Source: Ruminococcus flavefaciens (lineage in GTDB: Bacteria > Bacillota > Clostridia > Oscillospirales > Ruminococcaceae). Taken from it: a stretch of DNA of 10,956 nt. The stretch lies in contig SFMO01000206.1 in assembly GCA_004554385.1 (NCBI GenBank), positions 1 to 10,956 of the forward strand. Direction: 5' to 3'. A program made the position numbers and the translations under genes. Shown here piece after piece: positions 1-6,952 of this stretch. The stretch's first letter is position 1; every line of letters begins with the position of its first letter. The notes under the pieces are model-generated. The model was given only the letters and a program-made list of their open reading frames with translations, was not told the origin of the DNA and made no database searches.

Positions 1-53
1 TGAAACTCGATGGAATGTCACCTGTTGAATACCGTCTTGCCAAAGCTGCATAA
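1..53 (+). CDS. IS3-family transposase OrfB, C-terminal fragment
   Basis: Reading from base 3, the frame gives KLDGMSPVEYRLAKAA followed by TAA at 51-53. This tail, with the L-x-x-M-(S/T)-P-x-E-Y-R core, is the usual C-terminus of the DDE integrase protein (OrfB) of IS3-family elements. Only 16 full codons are visible, so nothing can be said about whether the transposase is intact or about its catalytic residues. The terminal inverted repeat 60 bases downstream supports the call. In its family the protein cuts and joins the IS ends during transposition. Confidence 0.8.
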   Translation, partial: KLDGMSPVEYRLAKAA

Positions 54-58
54 AGCAA

Positions 59-92
59 CAAAGCGACCAAGCTTTGTCGCTTTGTCGCTTTG
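59..92 (+). terminator. Hairpin after the transposase stop codon, possible terminator
   Basis: The nine bases CAAAGCGAC (59-67) can pair with GTCGCTTTG at 76-84, or with a second copy at 84-92, because GTCGCTTT is repeated in tandem. The hairpin starts six bases after the transposase stop. It is followed by an A/T-rich stretch with TTTTCTTTT rather than a clean T run, so termination is plausible but not certain. Such structures are often found near IS ends, where they can limit read-through. Confidence 0.45.
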
Positions 93-175
93 CATAAATT
101 TTCTTTTAAATCTTTGTCTAACTTTTTGGGGTCAGTTCATATTCAGTGAGCTTTGTTTTTTAGAATTTTTTTATT

Positions 176-209
176 TTGCACGGAAAACCGTTTCTGAATT
201 GTATATATT
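176..209 (+). promoter_or_regulatory. Possible promoter of the first sigma operon (weak)
   Basis: TTGCAC at 176-181 resembles a -35 box and TATATA/TATATT at 202-209 resembles a -10 box, but the spacing of 20-22 bases is too long for a good sigma-A promoter. The 17-base position (199-204) reads TTGTAT. An ECF-type promoter read by the gene's own product is also possible and would not match these boxes. A short hairpin (GAAGC/GCTTC, 213-225) sits just before the ribosome binding site. Low certainty. Confidence 0.25.
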
Positions 210-245
210 ATTGAAGCGACGCTTCTGACGGAAAGGAGGAATAAC

Positions 246-740
246 ATGAATGATAATTCAGCGCTGTACGCATTCAATAAATTCGGCGATACTGTTCTGC
301 GGACCGCCTTTGCCATGACGGGAAGCTACCCCGAGGCAGAGGACATCACACAGGAGGTCTTTCTGAGTCTCCACGCAAGTCCGCAGGATTTTGAGTCCGA
401 TGAACACATGAAAGCATGGCTGCTGAGGTCAGCCATAAACCGCTGCAAAAACCTGAGAAAAAGTGCCCGTATTATAAGAAATTCTCCCCTTGACGAGGCT
501 CTTGAAAACACTCTCAGCTGTGAATTCACGCCGAGAGACAACGAGATAAGAGAGATGATAGCAAGGCTTCCCGAGAAATATTCATCTGTGATATTCCTTT
601 ATTATTTCGAGGAGTACAACATCAGAGAGATAGCAAAGCTTCTTGGAAAGAATGAAAATACGGTGAGCTCGCTTTTGCAGCGCGGAAGAAGAAAACTGAA
701 AACAGAGCTTGAAAAGGAGGGCTATATTTATGAGACCTAA
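246..740 (+). CDS. ECF-type RNA polymerase sigma factor (sigma-70 family)
   Basis: This 164-residue protein has the two-domain layout of extracytoplasmic function sigma factors. Region 2 spans about residues 8-75, with the core-binding and -10 recognition segment around EAEDITQEVFLSLH (30-43) and W58 in the following helix. Region 4 spans about 103-153, with LPEKYSSVIFLYYFEEYNIREIA leading into the helix-turn-helix (KLLGKNENTVSSLLQRGRRKLK, 131-152). The length is normal for the family. AGGAGG at 234-239 lies six bases before the ATG and fixes the start. The 3' end overlaps the next gene, a membrane protein that is probably its anti-sigma factor, so it probably acts when an envelope signal frees it. 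The regulon is not visible. An IS3 element ends about 107 bases upstream and may have replaced its original promoter region. Confidence 0.93.
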   Translation: MNDNSALYAFNKFGDTVLRTAFAMTGSYPEAEDITQEVFLSLHASPQDFESDEHMKAWLLRSAINRCKNLRKSARIIRNSPLDEALENTLSCEFTPRDNEIREMIARLPEKYSSVIFLYYFEEYNIREIAKLLGKNENTVSSLLQRGRRKLKTELEKEGYIYET

Positions 741-2148
741 TGAGTATAATGAGCTTCTGAAAAAGATAAGGTGCAGTGATGATTTCCGCAAAAGCATGCA
801 GGAAAAGCTGAGCTCAGCTTCCGATGAGATGACAGAATATGAGGACAGTGTAAGCGGTACGGACGTTATCACGGCAAAGCACCGCTGGGGCAAATTTGCA
901 GCTATGGCAGCGGCATTCGTACTTGTATGCGGAGCTGTCGGCGGCGGAGCATATCACCTTGCAAATGTCAATAAAACAACAAAAGAAAGTTCAGATATAT
1001 CAGAAGCAGTACAATATGCTTCCATATACAGCAGGCTGAAAGCAAATAAGGAGCTATTTTATGGTGACATGGTAATAAATAACGATTCAGAAGTAATATA
1101 TCGAGGTACAAGACTTGATATTGAGCCTTTTATAAAATACATGGATCAATTTAATACGGAAAACGAGATAGAGAAAGAAGATTTCTATGAGAGCGGAAGA
1201 AGTATAACCATAGATTTCTACGGAAAAGAGAATGAAGAAGAATTTGCCGCTAAAATTGCGCAGGCAGCTGCCGACGAGACAATTAATAAGATAAGCCTTT
1301 ACGATGAAGCAAGCTATAATTTTACGCTTTATAATAATGGCTGTTATACAATGACAGATAATGAATACAACAGAACCACATATCATTGTTTTACCGACGG
1401 AGAAAAGGTGTTCAATGATATTCTTGAAATGTATGCAGACGAGAATACTCTTGAAAGGCTCCACACAGTTACGAATAAGGAGCTTGAATATGAGCTATGC
1501 GAGGGATTTAGGAACAGCACATACGACAGGGCATACTACTATCCCGCAGGTGAAACCGATAGCCTTAATTATAAAATAGTAGACAGAGAAGGCTTTGCAA
1601 ACGAGCTCCGCCAGTATTCATGGGAGAGAGTCTATGAGTTTAACGGTGATGTGAGTTACTATGAGTTAGGCTTTATCATTACAGAGGACGGCTATATGCA
1701 GTTCAGCAGCGGTATGACCTACAAGCTGAAAAACGACAGTGACCTTGAAGCTTACAATGCTGTTCTGAAAAAACATCTTATCAAAAAAGATTTCGGAGAA
1801 GCTGCTTCAAAGGAAGATATACTCAGTGCCTTTGCTGAGGACTACACTGGAGAAAAAGTCAGATTCCGCAAAGATGACGGACAGTTCACAGGAGATACAG
1901 AATGTACTGCAACTAATTTCGAAAGCCTGAAAAATGAGTTATCAGACTTTGAATGGGTGACCTGTAAAGTTGATGAGCCGCAGATATATGAAAATTTCTA
2001 TATTGCAGGCGCTCTCATAAGCCGAAACGGCTATATATACCCACAGAGCGCAGGCACACATCAGTGCGCATATAAGCTTAAAAATGAAAGCGACGTTGAG
2101 AAGCTCTGTGAGCTTCTGGACAAGTATATAGAAATAAAGAGCGAATAA
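730..2148 (+). CDS. Probable membrane-anchored anti-sigma factor with duplicated external domain
   Basis: I chose the ATG at 730 because AAAAGGAGG at 712-720 lies nine bases before it. The in-frame ATG at 709 lies upstream of that site and has no site of its own. The product has 472 residues and overlaps the sigma gene by 11 bases, the usual arrangement for a sigma factor and its inhibitor. Residues 1-52 are cytoplasmic and charged, and about 55-78 form one membrane segment (FAAMAAAFVLVCGAVGGGAY). The remaining ~390 residues are predicted outside the cell. Two units in that part resemble each other, about 286-353 and 396-467. Each has a NEL-x-(7)-W motif region, a Y-x-x-G-x-x-I-x-x-x-GY segment and a YKLKN-(D/E)-SD motif. 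No named sensor domain is recognised. The anti-sigma role rests on gene order and topology, since the cytoplasmic part lacks a clear zinc-binding HxxxCxxC motif. Confidence 0.75.
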   Translation: MRPNEYNELLKKIRCSDDFRKSMQEKLSSASDEMTEYEDSVSGTDVITAKHRWGKFAAMAAAFVLVCGAVGGGAYHLANVNKTTKESSDISEAVQYASIYSRLKANKELFYGDMVINNDSEVIYRGTRLDIEPFIKYMDQFNTENEIEKEDFYESGRSITIDFYGKENEEEFAAKIAQAAADETINKISLYDEASYNFTLYNNGCYTMTDNEYNRTTYHCFTDGEKVFNDILEMYADENTLERLHTVTNKELEYELCEGFRNSTYDRAYYYPAGETDSLNYKIVDREGFANELRQYSWERVYEFNGDVSYYELGFIITEDGYMQFSSGMTYKLKNDSDLEAYNAVLKKHLIKKDFGEAASKEDILSAFAEDYTGEKVRFRKDDGQFTGDTECTATNFESLKNELSDFEWVTCKVDEPQIYENFYIAGALISRNGYIYPQSAGTHQCAYKLKNESDVEKLCELLDKYIEIKSE

Positions 2149-2162
2149 AGAACATCTGAAAG

Positions 2163-2191
2163 TTGCATTTTTTATTATGATATGCTATAAT
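2163..2191 (+). promoter_or_regulatory. Sigma-A promoter of xth, extended -10
   Basis: TTGCAT at 2163-2168 and TATAAT at 2186-2191 are separated by 17 bases, and TGC directly before the -10 box makes it an extended -10. Transcription is expected to start near 2198, about 50 bases before the xth start codon. The promoter begins 15 bases after the stop codon of the upstream gene, so xth is probably transcribed independently. Confidence 0.8.
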
Positions 2192-2200
2192 TAGAGAAAG

Positions 2201-2227
2201 TCTCCGCAGTCGGTATGGCTGCGGAGA
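2201..2227 (+). terminator. Hairpin with T run between the anti-sigma gene and xth
   Basis: TCTCCGCAG (2201-2209) pairs perfectly with CTGCGGAGA (2219-2227) around a nine-base loop, followed by AAATTTTTT. It could terminate transcription arriving from the sigma operon. It also lies only about three bases after the predicted xth transcription start, so every xth transcript would begin with it. It could then be a 5' stabilising stem or an attenuator. The sequence alone cannot separate these roles. Confidence 0.6.
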
Positions 2228-2248
2228 AATTTTTTCGGAGGTATAACA

Positions 2249-2995
2249 ATGAAGCTCATATCATGGAACGTAAACGGCTTTCGTGCTTGTCTGCAAAAGG
2301 GCTTTGAGGACTTCTTCAAGGCTGCGGACGCTGATATATTCTGCCTGCAGGAAACAAAAATGCAGCCCGATCAGGCGGACTTCAAGCCCGAGGGTTACCA
2401 CATATATTTTCACAGCGCTATAAAGAAGGGATATTCGGGAACGGCTGTTTTCAGCAAGACTGAGCCTATAAACGTGATATATGGCATAAACGGCACCCAT
2501 CTTGACGAGGGCAGAGTCATTACCTGCGAGTATGAGGATTTTTACTTCGTTTGCTGCTATGTACCGAATGCACAGGACGGATTAAAGCGTATTGACTACC
2601 GCATGGAATTTGAGGACGACATGAGGGCTTATCTCTCTGACCTTGACAAGAAAAAGCCTGTTGTATACTGCGGCGACCTCAACGTAGCCCACAACGAGAT
2701 AGACCTGAAAAATCCCAAGACCAACCGCGGCAATGCAGGCTTCTCCGACGAGGAGCGCGGCAAGTTTACGGAGCTTTTAGGTGCAGGCTTCACTGATACA
2801 TTCAGAAAGCTCTACCCTGACACTGTCACATATTCATGGTGGTCATACCGCTTCAAAGCCCGTGAGAAGAACGCAGGCTGGCGTATAGACTATTTTGTGG
2901 TGTCTGATCGCTTTATGGAGCGAGTGAAGGATTCCGAGATACTTACCGATATCATGGGCAGCGACCACTGTCCTGTAATGCTTACCATTGAATAA
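2249..2995 (+). CDS. xth: Exodeoxyribonuclease III (AP endonuclease)
   Basis: The 248-residue product has the complete exonuclease III/APE1 fold signature. It shows WNVNGFRA with N7 at the start, LQETK with metal ligand E35, YVPN with catalytic Y104, GDLNVAH with D143 and N145, WRIDYF (211-216) and the terminal GSDHCPV with D239 and H240. All expected catalytic residues are present and the length is normal. In its family the enzyme works in the cytoplasm in base excision repair: it nicks DNA 5' of abasic sites and removes 3' blocking groups, and it also has 3'-5' exonuclease activity on double-stranded DNA. GGAGG at 2237-2241 lies seven bases before the ATG. The gene has its own promoter and a strong terminator, so it is probably a single-gene unit. 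B. subtilis calls the equivalent gene exoA. Confidence 0.96.
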   Translation: MKLISWNVNGFRACLQKGFEDFFKAADADIFCLQETKMQPDQADFKPEGYHIYFHSAIKKGYSGTAVFSKTEPINVIYGINGTHLDEGRVITCEYEDFYFVCCYVPNAQDGLKRIDYRMEFEDDMRAYLSDLDKKKPVVYCGDLNVAHNEIDLKNPKTNRGNAGFSDEERGKFTELLGAGFTDTFRKLYPDTVTYSWWSYRFKAREKNAGWRIDYFVVSDRFMERVKDSEILTDIMGSDHCPVMLTIE

Positions 2996-2998
2996 AGA

Positions 2999-3025
2999 AA
3001 ACGGGTACATCATGTACCCGTTTTT
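2999..3025 (+). terminator. Intrinsic terminator of xth
   Basis: AAACGGGTACA (2999-3009) pairs with TGTACCCGTTT (3013-3023) around a three-base loop, and the T run continues to 3025. It starts four bases after the xth stop codon. The stem is nearly symmetrical with A residues on its left side. Confidence 0.92.
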
Positions 3026-3083
3026 GCTATGGTGAAAAAAGGCGCTTTTTTATTGCATATAATCTCATTTGCGGCTATTCTGG

Positions 3084-3120
3084 TTGAAAAGGAGCTTACT
3101 GATATGATATAATTATCATA
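3084..3120 (+). promoter_or_regulatory. Extended -10 promoter of the GH5 gene with overlapping palindrome
   Basis: TTGAAA at 3084-3089 and TATAAT at 3108-3113 are 18 bases apart, with TGA directly before the -10 box. A perfect inverted repeat, TATGATA (3103-3109) and TATCATA (3114-3120) around TAAT, covers the -10 box. Its position would suit an operator for a repressor, but A/T-rich palindromes around -10 boxes can arise by chance. The expected transcription start is near 3120. Confidence 0.7.
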
Positions 3121-3145
3121 ACAAAACAGTAGAGGAGACCTATAT

Positions 3146-4336
3146 ATGAGAAAGAATGACTATGGGGATTACAAGGTCTCAGCTGCGGATATTGCTGAAA
3201 AAATGGGAGCCGGCTGGAATTACGGAAACACTCTTGAGGCTAACTTTGACGGGGTGCCTGATGAGACTGTATGGGGAAATCCGAAGGCTTCTCAGGAAAT
3301 GGTGGATGCTGTTGCGGACGCTGGTTTCGGCACAGTGCGGATACCAATTTCTTATCTTAACAAAATAGACGACAGCAACGGCTTCAAAATAGATACTGAC
3401 TGGCTGGAGCGTATTGTCGAGGTAGTGGATTACTGCTACAACAGGGGACTATTTGTTATTATCAATATCCATGGCGACGGATACCATACTATCGATGGCA
3501 GCTGGCTTCTCTGTGACGGAAAAGATCAGAGCTTCATCAAGGAAAAATATGCGGCGGTATGGCGGCAGATAGCCGAGCGTTTTGCCGGTTACGACGAGCA
3601 CCTTATTTTTGAGAATATGAATGAGGTGTTTGACGGTGTGTACCACGAGCCCGTACCCGAATACTATGAGAATATCAATGACTATGCCCAGATATTCGTG
3701 AATACTGTCCGCAGCACAGGCGGCAGCAATACTCACCGCTGGCTGCTGGTGGCAGGCTGGAACACGGATATAAGCTATACCTGCGGAGGCTATGGCTTCA
3801 GGCTTCCCGACGACGATCTGAATACTGCAAACGAGAACAGGCTTATACTGTCGGTTCACTGTTATGACCCATGGGAATACTGCGGCGACGACAAGAAAAA
3901 GGTATATCTCTGGGGCGAAAAGGGACAGGAGATAATAGAGGTCAGTCACGCTGATCCGCACTATATGGCTGATTGGGGCGACGAGGAGCACATAAGGTCT
4001 CAGTTCTCACTGCTCAAGAGAAAGTACATTGACAAAGGCATACCTGTTGTTATGGGAGAATTTGGCTGTATAGACAGAACACATGAGGAGCTCCCCGACA
4101 GGATAGCCGAGAACCGCGCTTACTACGACGGCTTTGTGGCTGGTACAGCGGCGCAGAACGGCATAACTCCCGTTTACTGGGATAACGGCTACAACGGCAA
4201 GTACGGCTTCGGACTTTTTGACCGCAGGACCCTTACACAGACTCAGCCCGAGCTTATTGAGGCTATTGTCTGCGGCGTAAAGAACAAGGACCCCATGTCA
4301 GGGCGTGAAGCGTTGATACACAGATACACGGTATAA
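3146..4336 (+). CDS. Glycoside hydrolase family 5 endoglucanase-type enzyme, no signal peptide
   Basis: This 396-residue protein is a GH5 (cellulase family A) TIM barrel. Visible landmarks are GWNYGNTLEA (23-32), the conserved arginine in VRIPISY (R65), INIHGDG with H109, FENMNE with acid/base E160, SVHCYDP with H238 and Y240, VVMGEFG with nucleophile E305, and VYWDNG with W345. In its family the enzyme hydrolyses beta-1,4-glucan or related glycans by a retaining mechanism. The style of the N-terminal and NE motifs suggests subfamily GH5_4 or a neighbour, but that needs a profile search. The N-terminus is charged (MRKNDYGDYK) and has no signal peptide, and no dockerin, carbohydrate-binding module or anchor is seen, so it probably acts inside the cell on imported oligosaccharides. 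AGGAG at 3133-3137 lies eight bases before the ATG. Own promoter and terminator suggest a single-gene unit. Confidence 0.93.
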   Translation: MRKNDYGDYKVSAADIAEKMGAGWNYGNTLEANFDGVPDETVWGNPKASQEMVDAVADAGFGTVRIPISYLNKIDDSNGFKIDTDWLERIVEVVDYCYNRGLFVIINIHGDGYHTIDGSWLLCDGKDQSFIKEKYAAVWRQIAERFAGYDEHLIFENMNEVFDGVYHEPVPEYYENINDYAQIFVNTVRSTGGSNTHRWLLVAGWNTDISYTCGGYGFRLPDDDLNTANENRLILSVHCYDPWEYCGDDKKKVYLWGEKGQEIIEVSHADPHYMADWGDEEHIRSQFSLLKRKYIDKGIPVVMGEFGCIDRTHEELPDRIAENRAYYDGFVAGTAAQNGITPVYWDNGYNGKYGFGLFDRRTLTQTQPELIEAIVCGVKNKDPMSGREALIHRYTV

Positions 4337-4341
4337 AGCAA

Positions 4342-4369
4342 AAAAGCTCCCGAATTTTCGGGAGCTTTT
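4342..4369. terminator. Bidirectional terminator between converging genes
   Basis: AAAAGCTCCCGA (4342-4353) pairs with TCGGGAGCTTTT (4358-4369) around the four-base loop ATTT. The T run on the right serves the plus-strand GH5 gene, and the A run on the left (4340-4345) becomes a U tract for the minus-strand operon that ends at 4374. The 12-bp stem has a GC-rich centre. Confidence 0.93.
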
Positions 4370-4373
4370 AATA

Positions 4374-6308
4374 TTATTTGTAATTGAATCTGCTGAGGTC
4401 GTACTGGTTCATATCTATTTCGGGAACGGGCTCTGCCTTGTCATTTAGCTTTACATCATAGTACATATCAATTGAGTCTATATCTCCGTTTTCAAGGTAC
4501 GAAATATCTAACATTGGTATTCCTGTTTCCTTGTCGATGTAGAGCATATATTTGTATTTTCCATATTCATCATATTCTTCATATTCCCTTTCGGGACGCT
4601 TGCCTTCAATAATATAGCAGTCTATGCCCTCAAAGTTTATCTCGCCTGTGATATTCCATGTACTGAAGTCGCAGAGATACTTAGTCACAAGTCCTATTCC
4701 GTCAGGGCAAAGAGCATTCTTATATATGGAAGAATCATAGCTTACATCATGTGTGGAATTTAATCTGATCGCTTCAAAGCCTTTGTATTTATCTGCGTTG
4801 CTGTCACGATAAAAGTAATTATTCCAGTCGTACCATTCGTATTCTTTTCCGTTGGATTCATCTCCGTCAAGGTCTATAGGATTATGCCAGTAATAGCGTT
4901 TTTCACCGTCACAGTAGTCTTCGCTTTCTTTTTCATGTTCGGGATCAATATTCTTTTTAGCATATTCAGTCATGCTTGTAATGTCATCACTGCCGTTGTA
5001 TCCGTCGCCGTAATATCCAAAGTCATATGATTTTGCTGCTCTGTTATCTGCACATAAAATAAGGTAGCTTACGGAATAATCCATCTCCATATCTGAAGAA
5101 TTCTCTGGAATTTTTTCAAAATGAGCATTTTTTGCGCTTATCTTGTCATAAAGCTTTACGCTGTTCATCATCTTGTCTACAATATCAAGCTTCTGAGCAT
5201 CAAGCTCGGGACCTGTGGGCTCTATATCGTCGATAATCCATTTGCCGTCCCTGTTTACCACCTTCATGGACATATCGTACTTGTTAGGCACATTGGTGAA
5301 TTCATACTTAACGGTAGCTGTGAACGAGCTGTCTTCAATATCTGTGATAACTATAGGTTCATTCTGGCAGTTGTAGAACCTGTAGCTTGAAGGTATCTTC
5401 TGTGAGTTAAAAGCATCTCTATCAAGAGCATTGCAGTAAAGCTTTCCGTTTAACATAGCATAAGTACCGAAATCAGGGCACTGCTCAATATCCTGTCTGT
5501 ATGTGCGGTTAGACTCATAGTTTGTAAGCTCCTCACCTATGAGCTTTGGGAACTGCTTGTCGATAAGGCTCTGTGACATAAAGGAAAGAGCCTTATCCAT
5601 TACCTCATCGGTATTGATGAACTTCATTCCTATTTCGTAGCGCTGATACTGCCAGCAACCAAGAAAAGTATAATTCGGGTAATCGAGGGGATCGCCATTA
5701 CCAAGTTCATAATAAAGACAATCAAAGGACTGACCTGCTTCTTCGTCTATTCTTTGGCGCTCTTTATCTATTTTATCTAAATAAGCGGTATATTCTTCCT
5801 CGGACATCTTATTAATTTCTTCAATGTTCATATCTTCATCGGGATACTTAGGCATGATGTCGTAGTCGAAAGGTTCAAGGAAGTCCTCATATTCCGCAAG
5901 AAGACTCTCTGCGGTCTGACGGTATTTCTCAGTACGGGGATCCTCGGCAGTTTCAGTAAGAGCCTGAGACATATCCTCAGATGAAGTCGTAGGACCGTCA
6001 GGAACGTCGTTATCGCCGTTTTTAAGCTGCTTTGAGATATTGTATCCGCCGAAGCTTCCTGCGCCTATAAGGAGCGCCAGAGAAGCTGCAATGGAAGCAG
6101 TCCTCCACTTCGGGCGCTTGTATCTCTCAACGCCGCTTACCTCTGTTTCTGTATTGAAATCTGTATTTGTGCTGTCTGTTATATTGTACTTTCTCTCGCT
6201 CATGGTATACATTCTCTCCTTTTCTTCATCAGTGAGTATAGGGAAATCCTGAGCGAGCTCATCGACAGTTTCGTCATCGATATTAATGAAAAGATCATTT
6301 TCTTTCAT
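4374..6308 (-). CDS. Probable anti-sigma factor, single-pass membrane protein with large external domain
   Basis: The 644-residue product starts at the ATG whose first base is 6308, seven bases after AAAGGAGG (6323-6316). Its start overlaps the sigma gene's stop as ATGA, giving translational coupling. Residues 1-68 are acidic and cytoplasmic (MKENDLFINIDDETVDELAQ). About 69-91 form a membrane helix (TASIAASLALLIGAGSFGGY), and the remaining ~550 residues are predicted outside, beginning with an acidic Ser/Thr-rich linker (about 98-125). The extreme C-terminal part has a GKYKYMLYIDKETGIPMLDI stretch (about 575-600). Together with the following beta-rich residues it loosely recalls the LolA/RseB-like sheets found in sigma regulators; this is a resemblance, not a domain hit. 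The anti-sigma role is inferred from gene order and topology. The external part is much longer than in the first pair and shows no obvious similarity to it. Confidence 0.75.
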   Translation of the reverse strand: MKENDLFINIDDETVDELAQDFPILTDEEKERMYTMSERKYNITDSTNTDFNTETEVSGVERYKRPKWRTASIAASLALLIGAGSFGGYNISKQLKNGDNDVPDGPTTSSEDMSQALTETAEDPRTEKYRQTAESLLAEYEDFLEPFDYDIMPKYPDEDMNIEEINKMSEEEYTAYLDKIDKERQRIDEEAGQSFDCLYYELGNGDPLDYPNYTFLGCWQYQRYEIGMKFINTDEVMDKALSFMSQSLIDKQFPKLIGEELTNYESNRTYRQDIEQCPDFGTYAMLNGKLYCNALDRDAFNSQKIPSSYRFYNCQNEPIVITDIEDSSFTATVKYEFTNVPNKYDMSMKVVNRDGKWIIDDIEPTGPELDAQKLDIVDKMMNSVKLYDKISAKNAHFEKIPENSSDMEMDYSVSYLILCADNRAAKSYDFGYYGDGYNGSDDITSMTEYAKKNIDPEHEKESEDYCDGEKRYYWHNPIDLDGDESNGKEYEWYDWNNYFYRDSNADKYKGFEAIRLNSTHDVSYDSSIYKNALCPDGIGLVTKYLCDFSTWNITGEINFEGIDCYIIEGKRPEREYEEYDEYGKYKYMLYIDKETGIPMLDISYLENGDIDSIDMYYDVKLNDKAEPVPEIDMNQYDLSRFNYK

Positions 6309-6883
6309 ATCAAGCCCTCCTTTGTGATACCTGCTTCTGTAAGCAATGATCTGAGCTTTTGTCTGGCACGGCTGCTGCGTTTCTGCACGGCTGCCGCTGA
6401 CATGGATACGCTTTTTGAAATTTCTTTTGCGGTGCGGTTATAGTAGTACTGCTGAATTATGATAGTAGAATCGGGATCGCCAAGCTCTTTTATTTTTCCG
6501 AGAATTATACGCGACTGCTCTTTGTTCTCACTTTTTTCGGTAAGGTCGCTGCTGTCACGGAGCTCACCAATGGTATTATCGTCAAGGTAAGCTGTTCTGC
6601 TGTTTCTGAGGCTTATCCTGCGGAAGGAATCAATAGCCGTATTTCTCGTAACCGTTGCGATATACGCCTTGAAGTTATCCGCAAAATCTATATTCTTATC
6701 AAGGAGCTTATATATCTTCATAAAGACATCGCTCACACATTCTTCAACGTCCTCACGGCTTCCGCAGCTCTTTAGTATCTTGAAGGCTATGGCGTAGACG
6801 TAGTTGCAGTATTTATCAAAGACCGCCCTGTGGCATTTCTGAACAGAGTCTGCCATCAGTAAGCGCAGCTCGTTGTCTGTCAT
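6305..6883 (-). CDS. ECF-type RNA polymerase sigma factor (sigma-70 family)
   Basis: I chose the ATG at 6883 (protein MTDNELRLLM, 192 residues) because AAAGGAGG (6899-6892) lies eight bases upstream. A frame-compatible ATG at 6910 lies before the site and would add nine residues. Region 2 covers about residues 18-88, with SREDVEECVSDVFMKIYKLL (42-61) in the core-binding/-10 position and FKAYIATVTRNTAIDSFRR (71-89) after it. Region 4 covers about 125-182, with the helix-turn-helix at RTAKEISKSVSMSAAAVQKR (150-169). An unusually polar linker (100-125) joins the domains. The sequence differs clearly from the other sigma factor in this window, so the two are not a recent duplication. The membrane protein overlapping its stop codon is the likely inhibitor. 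Confidence 0.92.
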   Translation of the reverse strand: MTDNELRLLMADSVQKCHRAVFDKYCNYVYAIAFKILKSCGSREDVEECVSDVFMKIYKLLDKNIDFADNFKAYIATVTRNTAIDSFRRISLRNSRTAYLDDNTIGELRDSSDLTEKSENKEQSRIILGKIKELGDPDSTIIIQQYYYNRTAKEISKSVSMSAAAVQKRSSRARQKLRSLLTEAGITKEGLI

Positions 6884-6952
6884 CAGGAAATCCTCCTTTG
6901 TTGAATGCATTCACTAATATAATCGGATGAGATGGAAAGAATCAGACATAAT

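Larger units (their letters stand above)
1..139 (+). mobile_element. Right end of an IS3-family insertion sequence (partial)
   Basis: The window opens inside an insertion sequence. The last transposase codons are at 1-53, a hairpin-rich spacer follows, and 115-139 reads TGTCTAACTTTTTGGGGTCA then gttca. Read on the minus strand this starts TGAACTGACCCC and continues AAAAAGTTAGACA, the TG...CA style of terminal inverted repeat known from IS3-family elements. The left end lies outside the window, so neither the paired repeat nor a target duplication can be checked. The boundary at 139 is inferred from the CA terminus. Confidence 0.8.

Noticed and set aside
10..228. 72-residue open frame at the left end
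   Set aside because: It runs across the IS terminus in a different frame from the transposase tail, has no ribosome binding site and has a low-complexity composition.
3035..3063. A/T hairpin (AAAAAAG/CTTTTTT) and a TATAAT just after the xth terminator
   Set aside because: The stem is nearly all A-T, and the TATAAT at 3058 has no -35 box at a proper distance; the promoter at 3084-3113 is far better.
3449..3991. 180-residue minus-strand open frame inside the GH5 gene
   Set aside because: It lies antisense to a gene with complete catalytic motifs and has no ribosome binding site or family resemblance.
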